A stretch of DNA of 14,032 bases, taken from Bacteroidaceae bacterium (GTDB lineage: Bacteria; Bacteroidota; Bacteroidia; Bacteroidales; Bacteroidaceae). How positions within the stretch are numbered: position 1 is the stretch's first letter; each line of letters opens with the position of its first letter. The stretch spans positions 1 to 14,032 of the forward strand of contig JAFZUB010000082.1 in the NCBI GenBank assembly GCA_017618515.1, given 5' to 3'. This document shows, one piece after another, positions 1-7,599 of this stretch. Position numbers and translations under genes: made by a program. The notes beneath the pieces are model-generated. The model ran no database searches, was not told where the DNA came from, and saw only the letters and a program-made list of their open reading frames with translations.

Positions 1-66
1 CAAGGCATATACATCCTCGCTGAGGCCGAGAGATTTGTTAAGCCAATCGTCTTGCATACACTATAA
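1..66 (+). CDS. 3' end of a plus-strand gene with a GIYI-type C-terminal tail (5' truncated by the window)
   Basis: From base 1 the plus strand reads 21 codons in frame to a TAA at 64-66. The peptide begins QGIYILAEAERFVKP and ends IVLHTL. The GIYIL core followed by a charged turn and K-x-I-V resembles the last strands of Bacteroidetes secretion-tail domains (type IX-like sorting tails, or the related short tails common in Prevotella and Bacteroides). Three other proteins in this window end in comparable tails, which supports reading it as a real gene end rather than chance. It is the only gene on the plus strand and converges on the lipoprotein gene, overlapping its last 29 nt. The body of the protein is outside the window, so its function is unknown. 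The chance-frame alternative cannot be excluded from 21 residues. Confidence 0.55.
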   Translation, partial: QGIYILAEAERFVKPIVLHTL

Positions 67-1681
67 TATATAAATATGGTACGCGCGGGAGTGGAGCAAT
101 CTTTTCTAACATCTTGGGGTCAAAGACAGGACGTATGCCGAATCCGCGGTTGCGTTCTGACTTATACTGCATGTTCTCGTTGTCGGGAGCGGTGTAGGTG
201 TTATACCATCCGTAGGCTTCCTTGCCACTGCTGAGCGTGCTGCTCCAGAGGCGGTAGCTGTTGGAGCTGGTGTAGGTAGTGCCGCTGAAATGGCCGTTAC
301 CGGGGATGAACAGTGTATTGCCAGTGATGGTGCTGGTGAAGAGCACGCCTCTTACACCCTTGACGGTGGCGTTTTGCAGTGTGCAGACGTTGTGGAGCTC
401 AACTACTTCCTCGGTGGTGGGCATGCGCCACTTGCCTCCGAGGGCCACGTTGGCAGCATCGTCCTTGAGGGCGAGTACCTGATTGTCCTTGGTGTAAGTC
501 TTGAATGAGGAGCCCGACGATGATGTGGTGTCGAAATAGTTAGACCACGCGTATCCCGCCGTGCGGCCGTCTGCCCACTTGATAGCGTTGAAGACGGCGG
601 AGGTGCCTGTCTCGGTAATATCGAGGGAGGTGTAGTAGGGGGCTGTTTCGCCCCAGGCGTAGAAGTTGCCAAAGTTCTCAAGCGACTCTGCGCCGAGGTT
701 GCAGCGTGCCCACATCACCTCGGTACCCATATCTACATAGTCTGCGGCTATCTCGCCCTCCTCGGCCGTGACATTATAGGTGCGTGCATGGCCTGCCTGC
801 TGCAGCTTGCCTTCGAAGGTGCCGGAGTAGGTGTCGGTGGCGTTGCTTAGGCTTACATGTATGTTGGTACCGGTGAGATCGGTAGCGCCGGTGAGGAACC
901 AAGCGGTGATGGTGTTGCTGCTGGGCTTGAAGCCGTTGCCGCTCATTCCGAGATTGAGGGTGAGGGTGGATGTCAATGTGACGGGTGTCTCCACTGGCTC
1001 AGGATCAACGGGATTGAAGGTCACCTGCAAGGGGAACACCTTCTTGCCATCGGCAGTCTTGAGGGTTAAAACCTTGAAGACGGTGGATGCTGCCTTGGCG
1101 GGTAGGGTGATGACTATGCGCATGATGCTACCCATGTGGTGGAACTGGAATTGAGCCTCGTTGCCCTCGTCAGGCGTGGTGGCAGATGCATACATAAAGT
1201 CGTTGACACCGATGTGAAGACTCATGTTGTTGAACATCTGGTTCAGTCCTGACTGATAGTTGTTGGTCACCTTGTTAGAGAGGGCCTGTGCGTTGTAGGG
1301 GAAATAGGCATAGTAGGTGCGGTTATGGAGCAGTCCCCATCCGCTGCCGGTAAAGGTGGCGGAGGCTGTGCCGGCGCCTTCCGTTACAGTAAACAGCACC
1401 TGTGAGCTGGTGGGTTCCTCATAGTCCTCAAGGGTGGGCCATACGCCTACCTGGTCTCCGCGAGCCCAGAGGAACTTACCCTCGGCGGTGATGTTGGTCT
1501 TGAGGTTTGTGGTTTGCATGTCGTCGCCCTCAAAGTCGTCGATGATCATGGTGGCGCTGACGATATTTGGCTCATTGCTCTGCTGCTGGAGGTCACTGAT
1601 AAAGTCGTCGCTGCTGCAGGAGGTGAGGAGCACAAGGGCTAAAACAATTGAAAATGTATAATTAAAAATTGAGAGTTTCAT
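38..1681 (-). CDS. Surface lipoprotein: fimbrillin-like N-terminal region plus C-terminal FISUMP domain
   Basis: The 547-aa product has a lipoprotein signal peptide with lipobox LTSC and lipidated Cys22. The following SSDD matches the acidic lipoprotein export signal described for surface-exposed Bacteroidetes lipoproteins. Residues about 40-305 look like a fimbrillin/Mfa-like beta-sandwich (LWARGDQVGVW, YYAYFPYN, FQFHHMGSIMRIVI). Residues about 313-520 match the FISUMP (Fibrobacter succinogenes major paralogous) domain: YVDMGTEVMWARCNLGA, FGNFYAWGE, GGKWRMPTTEE, LWSST and the closing FGIRPV. Likely roles are surface adhesion or pilus-like structure; no enzymatic residues are evident. The ATG lies 1 nt after the phosphatase stop, suggesting translational coupling. 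Odd features: about 28 residues follow FGIRPV, where the domain normally ends, and the last codons are antisense to the plus-strand gene end. The signal-peptide codons are built from a degenerate 7-nt repeat. Confidence 0.85.
   Translation of the reverse strand: MKLSIFNYTFSIVLALVLLTSCSSDDFISDLQQQSNEPNIVSATMIIDDFEGDDMQTTNLKTNITAEGKFLWARGDQVGVWPTLEDYEEPTSSQVLFTVTEGAGTASATFTGSGWGLLHNRTYYAYFPYNAQALSNKVTNNYQSGLNQMFNNMSLHIGVNDFMYASATTPDEGNEAQFQFHHMGSIMRIVITLPAKAASTVFKVLTLKTADGKKVFPLQVTFNPVDPEPVETPVTLTSTLTLNLGMSGNGFKPSSNTITAWFLTGATDLTGTNIHVSLSNATDTYSGTFEGKLQQAGHARTYNVTAEEGEIAADYVDMGTEVMWARCNLGAESLENFGNFYAWGETAPYYTSLDITETGTSAVFNAIKWADGRTAGYAWSNYFDTTSSSGSSFKTYTKDNQVLALKDDAANVALGGKWRMPTTEEVVELHNVCTLQNATVKGVRGVLFTSTITGNTLFIPGNGHFSGTTYTSSNSYRLWSSTLSSGKEAYGWYNTYTAPDNENMQYKSERNRGFGIRPVFDPKMLEKIAPLPRVPYLYIIVYARRLA
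1640..1674 (-). repeat. Degenerate 7-nt tandem repeat in the lipoprotein signal-peptide codons
   Basis: Read on the minus strand, codons 3-14 of the lipoprotein consist of consecutive heptamers related to TTTCAAT: TCTCAAT at 1674-1668, TTTTAAT at 1667-1661, TATACAT at 1660-1654 and TTTCAAT at 1653-1647, followed by a weaker TGTTTTA. The A+T content is much higher than in the rest of the gene. The array forms the n-region and early hydrophobic core of the signal peptide. As 7 is not a multiple of 3, gain or loss of a unit would frameshift the gene right after its start. The units are imperfect, so slippage may be rare, and AT-richness of a start region may explain part of the signal. Confidence 0.5.
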
Positions 1682-1682
1682 T

Positions 1683-3782
1683 TTAGTAGGCTTTATATGT
1701 TTTTCCGTTATTGATGTAAAGTCCCTTGTGGGCGTTGGGTAGTTTGCGTCCTTGCAGGTCGTAGTAGTTCTGCGACTCTTGATTCGTGACTCTCGACTCT
1801 TGACTCATGATAGCTGTGGGCTTTCCTTCGTCAACCTCGGCGAGGAAGAAGTTGTCGAGACAAGTGTATGTGCCGTCTTTGCCGAGGCGTGAGAACCACA
1901 CCTGGCAATGGCTGTAGTTGCCTGTGTTGGTGAACACATAGTGGATGTCTGCCCAGTTGCGGCCGTAGGTGGGGAAGGGGAATACCACGGCTTCTTCGGC
2001 AGCAACGATGGCCTGAGAACTGTTAAACTTAGGTGCCGGCGCACTGTCATCGTCCCAGATGAAGTCGTCGCCACTGCCGTTGAATCCACCGCCGCCAAGA
2101 TTGATAAGCCCTACACGCATATTATCGTTGTTGCTGACCGTCTTTCCGTTGGCAGTCTTTACTCTATAACCTATGGCGTATGTCTTGCCTGGCTCGATGG
2201 GCCAAATGGTACGTATGGAGCGGGTTGATTCGTCGTCGCCGTCAGTGATGCATTGTAGGTAGCGATCGCCCCACTGGCTGTCCTCCATGATTTGGAAGCC
2301 GTCATCTGCGAGAGGGAATCCCAGTCCGCTGGTCCAAGCGGTGAGTGAGTGTGCGTACTCGAAAGAGCCGTTGGTAATCAGATTGGGGCCAATGAGCTGA
2401 TAGTCCATACCGTCAACGGTGACAAACTCGGGCATCTCGGACTCTACATGAGGCACTATGACTACCAATTGCTTAGTTACCACGTTCGACTTGGCGGTGA
2501 TGACAGCGGTGTCGCCACGCACGGCGGTGAGAAGTCCGCGGTTTGTGATGGTTGCTACGAGTTGGTCGGAACTGGTGTAGGTGATATCCTTCTTGTCAGC
2601 ACCTTCGGGGGTGAGGATGGGTTCAAGCTGGAGTGTTTCGCCTGCGTTGATGGTGACGGTGTCGGTCTCAAAATTGATGGAGGTGATGAAGTCGTGCTGG
2701 AGCATGATGCTCTTAAACTCCATAATCTCCATGGGGTCAACCTTGAGATTCTTTGTGCAGTAGTTGAAGAACTGCTCGTCGAGTGTGGCGCCCTCAAAGG
2801 TCTTGATATATTCAAACATATCGTCGATGTTGCTCTTATAGCGGTGCGTGTTGAGGCCGGAGAAGGTGGTGAGCTCATACTCTTTATACATATCGCTCTC
2901 GCTTACGCCGAGCAGTCCCTCGAGGAGCCAGCCGAGACATCCTGTACGGTCGGCACCGATGTGGCAATGGAAATATACAGGCTTGTTTTCCCTTACACAC
3001 TTGAAGATGTATTGCAGCTGCTTGCCGAAGGCGGAGTTGTTACCTTTGATACCATCAATGTAGTGGGTGCCAGTGGGAATTCGGGTGTATTCCACGTCGT
3101 CATAGCCGATTCGCGATACGGTGGCGTAGTCGGCCTCGCTGTTACCGCGCAGGTCAAGTTCGGCGCGTATTCCTAGGTCGTGGATTGTGGCAGAGTCTGC
3201 GGAATTAAGCACATACTCTACATCCCACTCAGCGCCGCGGTAAATCATTCCGTAGCGTATCCTCTGGCCGGTGCGTGTCCTCCAGCCGCCGATGTCGCGC
3301 ATGTTGTAGCCTGAGTCGGCCTTTATCATGCGCACCATGCCCTCGGTGGCAAAGCTGGCAGAGATTAGGGTGCTGTCCTTACCTCCGGCAGAGGTAGCCA
3401 CTATCTTATAGTAGTACGTCTTGCCCGGGATAAGGTTGTAGATGTCGTAGGCCTCGGCGTCGGCAGCAAGCGTCACCTCTATGGCGTCGGTGAATTTGCT
3501 GGAGGTGGACACGAGGAGTTTCTGACTAGCGGCGTCAGACCACTGTGTCCATGTGATAGGTACGCCAGCAGGCTGGTCGCGGCGTGAGGGAGGACTGACA
3601 TTGTAGGACTTAATCTTTGTCTCGTCCTTTGACTTGTATGTGACTTCCTTGATGAACGCAGCTACCCTGACATTCTCAAGGGTGTAGGTCGGTATGGTCA
3701 CTCCTGCGTATGCAGTGGTGCAGATGCAGAACGTGGCCGCCGCCAACAGAAAAGCTTTTAGGTGAAATAGTACATTTTTCAT
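1683..3782 (-). CDS. Secreted tyrosine-phosphatase-like protein with Fn3-like, BIG2 and CBM-like domains
   Basis: The 699-aa protein has a Sec signal peptide (residues 1-26, ending TAYA). Residues about 35-147 look like an Fn3-type domain (NLIPGKTYYYKIVATS). Residues about 150-365 are a DSP/PTP-superfamily phosphatase of the Y_phosphatase3 type: YNMRDIGGWRT, YRGAEW, LGIRAELDLR and the P-loop HCHIGADRTG, giving catalytic Cys273 and phosphate-binding Arg279 in an intact CX5R motif. Residues about 366-445 fit a BIG2 Ig-like domain, and 463-650 a carbohydrate-binding-like sandwich (NLITNGSFE...W). The C-terminus (LQGRKL, GLYINNGK) is a short GIYI-type tail. It should act outside the cytoplasm; the substrate could be phosphoprotein, phosphoinositide or phosphorylated glycan, which the sequence does not decide. 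It lies 12 nt after the flavodiiron gene and 1 nt before the lipoprotein gene. A 7-nt repeat encodes the linker before the tail. Confidence 0.85.
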   Translation of the reverse strand: MKNVLFHLKAFLLAAATFCICTTAYAGVTIPTYTLENVRVAAFIKEVTYKSKDETKIKSYNVSPPSRRDQPAGVPITWTQWSDAASQKLLVSTSSKFTDAIEVTLAADAEAYDIYNLIPGKTYYYKIVATSAGGKDSTLISASFATEGMVRMIKADSGYNMRDIGGWRTRTGQRIRYGMIYRGAEWDVEYVLNSADSATIHDLGIRAELDLRGNSEADYATVSRIGYDDVEYTRIPTGTHYIDGIKGNNSAFGKQLQYIFKCVRENKPVYFHCHIGADRTGCLGWLLEGLLGVSESDMYKEYELTTFSGLNTHRYKSNIDDMFEYIKTFEGATLDEQFFNYCTKNLKVDPMEIMEFKSIMLQHDFITSINFETDTVTINAGETLQLEPILTPEGADKKDITYTSSDQLVATITNRGLLTAVRGDTAVITAKSNVVTKQLVVIVPHVESEMPEFVTVDGMDYQLIGPNLITNGSFEYAHSLTAWTSGLGFPLADDGFQIMEDSQWGDRYLQCITDGDDESTRSIRTIWPIEPGKTYAIGYRVKTANGKTVSNNDNMRVGLINLGGGGFNGSGDDFIWDDDSAPAPKFNSSQAIVAAEEAVVFPFPTYGRNWADIHYVFTNTGNYSHCQVWFSRLGKDGTYTCLDNFFLAEVDEGKPTAIMSQESRVTNQESQNYYDLQGRKLPNAHKGLYINNGKTYKAY
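1774..1808 (-). repeat. Five-unit 7-nt tandem repeat (consensus AAGAGTC) inside the phosphatase gene
   Basis: On the minus strand, 35 nt divide exactly into five heptamers of the form NNGARTC: ATGAGTC (1808-1802), AAGAGTC (1801-1795), GAGAGTC (1794-1788), ACGAATC (1787-1781) and AAGAGTC (1780-1774). They encode the hydrophilic linker MSQESRVTNQES (residues 659-670), which separates the CBM-like domain from the C-terminal tail. Three heptamers make a 21-nt, 7-residue protein period, visible as SQES...NQES. From memory, simple heptamers of this kind recur in Bacteroidales genomes and sometimes intrude into ORFs; the intrusion here is just before a putative sorting tail. Confidence 0.8.
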
Positions 3783-3794
3783 TGTTTTATGAAA

Positions 3795-4958
3795 TTATTT
3801 ATAGTTGAAATTACTTGCTATATTGTCGGCCAGCGCCTGCAGTTGCGGCTGGTCGGTGGCGTGCATGCGTCCGCGAATGGTCACGAGAGGCTCCACAAGG
3901 GTGATGTCCTTCATAGTGGTGAACATGTCGCGCATCACTCTGCCTGCACAAGGCGCCCATGAGCCATTCTCTACCAGAGCCACATTGCGGCGCTGGTAGG
4001 TTTTTATCTGTAGATGGTGGATAAAGTCGTGCATCGGGGGGAAGAGTCCTCCGTCATAGCTGGAGGCGCAGCACACTAGGTGGCTCATGCGGAAGGCATC
4101 CTCTATGGCCTCGGCCTGGTCGTCGATAGTGAGGTCGCTGATGCTTACCTTGGGCACTCCTCTCTGGCGTAGCATGTCGGCCAGCACTTGTGCTGCTTCG
4201 CGGGTGCCGCCGTGAATGGAGGCATAGGCGATAAACACACCTGGGGTTTCCACATCATAGCGTGCCCAGATATTATATAGGTGCATAGCCTCAGCCATGG
4301 TTTCGCCAGTGAGCATGGGACCATGCAGCGGCATGATGTGATCTATCTGCACCGAGGCAATCTTGCCGAGCAACTGGCTTACAGGACCACCGTATTTGCC
4401 GCAGATATTGAAGTAGTAGCGTCGTGCCTCGCATGCCCAGTCATCGGGATCGGCGTCGCGGACTCCAAACTTACCGAAGGCATCGGCACTGAAGAGTACA
4501 CGCTCAGCAGGATCGTAGGTGACGATGACCTCGGGCCAGTGGACCATAGGCGCACCTATAAACTGCAAGGCGCGGTTACCGAGGTCGAGGGTGTCACCTT
4601 CCTTTACGGCAATGGTCTTGCCCTCCAGGCTAAGGCCCTCAAAATAGAGGCTCATCATTTGTATAGCCTTGGCGGAGGCGACAATCTTAAGGTCCGGATA
4701 TAGCTCGAGGGCTTGACTGATGCCTGCGCTATGGTCGGGTTCCATGTGCTGCACCACGAGGTAGTCAGGCTTGCGCCCGTCAAGGGCGTTCTGTAGGTTG
4801 TCAGCCCACTCACTCACCTTGCGGCGGTCGGTGGTGTCTATTATGGCTACCTTCTGGTCAAGCACAAGGTAAGAGTTGTAGCACATGCCGTCTGGCAGGT
4901 CATACTGGCTCTCAAAAAGTTTGAGGTCGGGATCATCTACGCCAATATACTTTATCAT
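3795..4958 (-). CDS. fprA: A-type flavodiiron protein (O2/NO reductase, FprA family)
   Basis: This 387-aa protein has the usual two-domain layout and length of class A flavodiiron proteins. The N-terminal metallo-beta-lactamase-like domain carries the full diiron ligand set: H71-x-E73-x-D75-H76 (HMEPDH), H140 (MVHWPEV), D159 (FSADAFGKFG) and H212 (PLHGPML). The C-terminal flavodoxin domain starts near residue 241, with FMN phosphate loop ASIHGGTREAA, then CASSYDGGLFPP and NGSWAP. It is cytoplasmic and reduces O2 to water and/or NO to N2O, protecting anaerobes. No C-terminal rubredoxin is fused and none is encoded nearby, so the electron donor is elsewhere. It sits 30 nt after mutS and 12 nt before the secreted phosphatase. 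The sequence does not settle O2 versus NO preference. The symbol is the family name. Confidence 0.93.
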   Translation of the reverse strand: MIKYIGVDDPDLKLFESQYDLPDGMCYNSYLVLDQKVAIIDTTDRRKVSEWADNLQNALDGRKPDYLVVQHMEPDHSAGISQALELYPDLKIVASAKAIQMMSLYFEGLSLEGKTIAVKEGDTLDLGNRALQFIGAPMVHWPEVIVTYDPAERVLFSADAFGKFGVRDADPDDWACEARRYYFNICGKYGGPVSQLLGKIASVQIDHIMPLHGPMLTGETMAEAMHLYNIWARYDVETPGVFIAYASIHGGTREAAQVLADMLRQRGVPKVSISDLTIDDQAEAIEDAFRMSHLVCCASSYDGGLFPPMHDFIHHLQIKTYQRRNVALVENGSWAPCAGRVMRDMFTTMKDITLVEPLVTIRGRMHATDQPQLQALADNIASNFNYK

Positions 4959-4964
4959 GTTTCG

Positions 4965-4992
4965 GAGTTTATAGTTTAATGTTTAGAGTTAT
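4965..4992 (-). repeat. Four-unit 7-nt repeat (consensus TAAACTC) at the mutS/fprA junction
   Basis: On the minus strand the 28 nt divide into ATAACTC (4992-4986), TAAACAT (4985-4979), TAAACTA (4978-4972) and TAAACTC (4971-4965). The first unit contains the mutS stop codon (TAA at 4991-4989), and the array ends 6 nt before the fprA ATG, so it fills nearly the whole intergenic gap. It is A+T-rich, unlike the flanking genes, and may also act as the unstructured A-rich leader that Bacteroidetes ribosomes prefer. It is the second clear heptamer array in the window, with a different unit sequence but the same 7-nt period. Confidence 0.7.
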
Positions 4993-7598
4993 TCTTTTAC
5001 CAGTTTCTGGACGTCGTTGAGCATATTGAGTGCTTCTATTGGTGTCAGGGTGTTGATATCGAGATTCAGGAATCGGTCGCGTATCTGGCGCAGCACGGGG
5101 TCATCCAGCTGGAAGAAGGTAAGCTGTGCCCCCTCCTTTGTTGCGTTGAGATCGCTCACGTTGGGGCGCGACACATCGCGGTCGCTGTTAGCCTCAAGCT
5201 CCTTTAGCACTTGGTCAGCGCGTTTGACTATCGAAGGAGGCATGCCCGCCATGCGAGCCACGTGGATACCGAAGCTGTGTTCGCTACCGCCGGGTACCAG
5301 TTTGCGCAAGAACACCACTTGATTGCCCACCTCTTTCACCGCTACATTATAATTATGTACGCGACTGAGGCTCTTGGCTATCTCGTTGAGCTCGTGATAG
5401 TGGGTGGCGAAGAGGGTGCGCGGATGCCCCTTGGTGTTGTCATGAAGGTGCTCCACTATAGCCCAGGCTATTGAGATGCCGTCGTAGGTGGAGGTGCCGC
5501 GACCCAGCTCGTCAAAGAGCACAAGGCTACGCTGGGTGAAGGTGTTCATAATGCTGGCGGCCTCAGTCATCTCCACCATGAAGGTGGACTCGCCCATTGA
5601 GATATTGTCGCTCGCTCCCACGCGAGTATAGATTCTATCGACTATGCCTATGTGGGCTTTGTCGGCCGGCACATAGCTGCCTGTCTGAGCCATGAGCGTG
5701 ATGAGGGCCGTCTGGCGGAGCAACGCTGACTTACCCGACATGTTGGGGCCTGTGATGATGATTATCTGCTGCTTCTCGGTGTCAAGGCGTACGTCGTTGG
5801 GTATGTATGCCTCGCCAGCTGGCAGTTGGGTCTCTATCACGGGATGGCGCCCTTGCACAATGTCGAGCACAGTGCTGTCGTCCACGGTGGGGCGTACATA
5901 ACGGCCTTCTTGTGCTGAGAGGGCAAACGAGTGCAGACAGTCGAGCACCGCCAGTTGGGTGGCATCGCTTTGCATCTGGGTAATATACGACTGCGCCTTG
6001 TCCAGCAGATTGGCATAGAGGCGGGCTTCTATCACAAGGATTTTCTCTTCTGCGCCCGTTATCTCTTCCTCGTATTTCTTTAGTTCCTCGGTTATATAGC
6101 GCTCGGCCTGCGTCAGTGTCTGTTTGCGAATCCAGTCAGACGGCACCAGGTGTTTGTAGGTGTTGCGCACTTCAAGGTAGTAGCCAAACACATTGTTGTA
6201 TCCTACGCGCAGACTCTGTATTCCTGTGCGCTCTGTTTCGCGCTGCTGCAACTCGTGCAGGTAGCTACGCCCCGAGTGGGCCAATTCGCGCAGTCGGTCG
6301 AGTTCACTGTCCACACCGTTGGCTATGTATCCACCTTTGGCGGTAAGGTTTGGCGGATCAGGACATAGTGTGTGAGCTATTAGTGTCTTGAGTTCGGAGC
6401 AGGGCTCCAGTTTGTCGGCTATCTCTCTCAGTGATGGCAGCGAAGCTTGGCCCAGTGCCTCCTTGATGGGCTCCACGGCTTGGAGGTCATAGCGTAGCTG
6501 TTCCATCTCGCGCGGCGTGATGCGCCCTGCTGCCAGCTTGGCCACTAGGCGTTCCATATCGCCGATAAGGCGTAGGTGGTCAGCCACTGTTTCCCTCATC
6601 TCGGGTTCGCGGAAGAGGTGCTCCACACAATTCTGGCGGCGCTCAATAGCACTCACGTCACACAGCGGGAATGCCAGCCATCTGCGCATCATGCGCGACC
6701 CCATAGGAGTAATGGTGCGATCGAGCACCTGCAGCAGACTCTTGCCGTCGGCACTGAGGGGCTGCAGCACCTCGAGGTTGCGCATGGTGAAGTTGTCGAG
6801 CCTCACATAGCGGTCCTCCTCTATGCGCTCTATGGAGGAGATATGTTTAGTGTGGGTGTGCTTGGTGTCGTCGAGATAGAAGAGCACGGCTCCTGCCGCG
6901 ATGAGTGCTGTGGGCATGTGGGCTACGCCGTAGCCTTTCATGTTGCGCACATGGAAGTGCTTGTGCAGGCGGTCGAGGCAGTTGCGCTCAGCAAACTTCC
7001 AGTCGTCCAGTTCGTAGCAGAACATGGTGGTGCCGAAACTGTTTTGGAAGCGTTGCTTGGTGCCGCGCTCTATGAGCACCTCTTTTGGGGCGAAGCTACC
7101 CATCAGCTTGCCTATATAGTCAACGGTGCCCTCGGCTACGGCAAACTCACCAGTGGTGATGTCGAGCAATGCAATGCCGCACACTCCCTTGGTGATGCAT
7201 AGTGCGGCTAGGAAATTATTGTCTTTCGACGCCAGCACATTGTCGGTGAGCGCCACGCCCGGGGTGACCAGTTCGGTCACTCCGCGCTTGACGAGCTTCT
7301 TGGTCAGTTTTGGATCTTCCAGTTGGTCGCAGATAGCCACACGATAACCTTGGCGTATGAGTCGCGGCAGGTAGGTGTCGATGGCGTGGTAAGGAAAGCC
7401 CGCCATCTCCACAGAAGCCACATTGCCCTTATTGTTGCGATGGGTGAGCGTGATGCCCAGCACTTGGGCTGCTGTCACCGCATCTTCGCAATAAGTCTCA
7501 TAGAAATCTCCGCACCTAAACAGCATTATGGTGTCAGGATATTTCTTCTTCAGGTCGCGAAACTGCGCCATCATCGGGGTTAACTGCTCTTCTGCCAT
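4989..7598 (-). CDS. mutS: DNA mismatch repair protein MutS
   Basis: A full-length 869-aa MutS1 that recognises mismatches and small loops as a dimer and recruits MutL. The N-terminal mismatch-reading F-x-E motif is present (GDFYE, Phe32 and Glu34). The connector, lever and clamp regions follow, including FGYYLEV near 471-477. The ATPase domain has Walker A GPNMSGKS (617-624), STFMVEM (671-677), Walker [17 protein letters not shown] (692-707) and ATHYHEL (731-737). QLTFF at 825-829 fits the C-terminal beta-clamp-binding motif seen in other MutS proteins. All catalytic elements look intact. The ATG is 1 nt after the stop codon of the upstream secreted peptidase (TAA, T, ATG), with no room for its own promoter between them, so expression is probably coupled to that gene unless a promoter lies inside it. 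Confidence 0.98.
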   Translation of the reverse strand: MAEEQLTPMMAQFRDLKKKYPDTIMLFRCGDFYETYCEDAVTAAQVLGITLTHRNNKGNVASVEMAGFPYHAIDTYLPRLIRQGYRVAICDQLEDPKLTKKLVKRGVTELVTPGVALTDNVLASKDNNFLAALCITKGVCGIALLDITTGEFAVAEGTVDYIGKLMGSFAPKEVLIERGTKQRFQNSFGTTMFCYELDDWKFAERNCLDRLHKHFHVRNMKGYGVAHMPTALIAAGAVLFYLDDTKHTHTKHISSIERIEEDRYVRLDNFTMRNLEVLQPLSADGKSLLQVLDRTITPMGSRMMRRWLAFPLCDVSAIERRQNCVEHLFREPEMRETVADHLRLIGDMERLVAKLAAGRITPREMEQLRYDLQAVEPIKEALGQASLPSLREIADKLEPCSELKTLIAHTLCPDPPNLTAKGGYIANGVDSELDRLRELAHSGRSYLHELQQRETERTGIQSLRVGYNNVFGYYLEVRNTYKHLVPSDWIRKQTLTQAERYITEELKKYEEEITGAEEKILVIEARLYANLLDKAQSYITQMQSDATQLAVLDCLHSFALSAQEGRYVRPTVDDSTVLDIVQGRHPVIETQLPAGEAYIPNDVRLDTEKQQIIIITGPNMSGKSALLRQTALITLMAQTGSYVPADKAHIGIVDRIYTRVGASDNISMGESTFMVEMTEAASIMNTFTQRSLVLFDELGRGTSTYDGISIAWAIVEHLHDNTKGHPRTLFATHYHELNEIAKSLSRVHNYNVAVKEVGNQVVFLRKLVPGGSEHSFGIHVARMAGMPPSIVKRADQVLKELEANSDRDVSRPNVSDLNATKEGAQLTFFQLDDPVLRQIRDRFLNLDINTLTPIEALNMLNDVQKLVKE

Positions 7599-7599
7599 A

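Noticed and set aside
1..121. Bidirectional terminator between the convergent genes
   Set aside because: The genes overlap, and I see no stem-loop followed by a T-run in either direction.
2349..3176. 275-codon open frame on the plus strand
   Set aside because: It lies wholly antisense to the phosphatase domain, whose P-loop and other motifs prove the minus-strand frame; the plus-strand product has no recognisable motif or signal.
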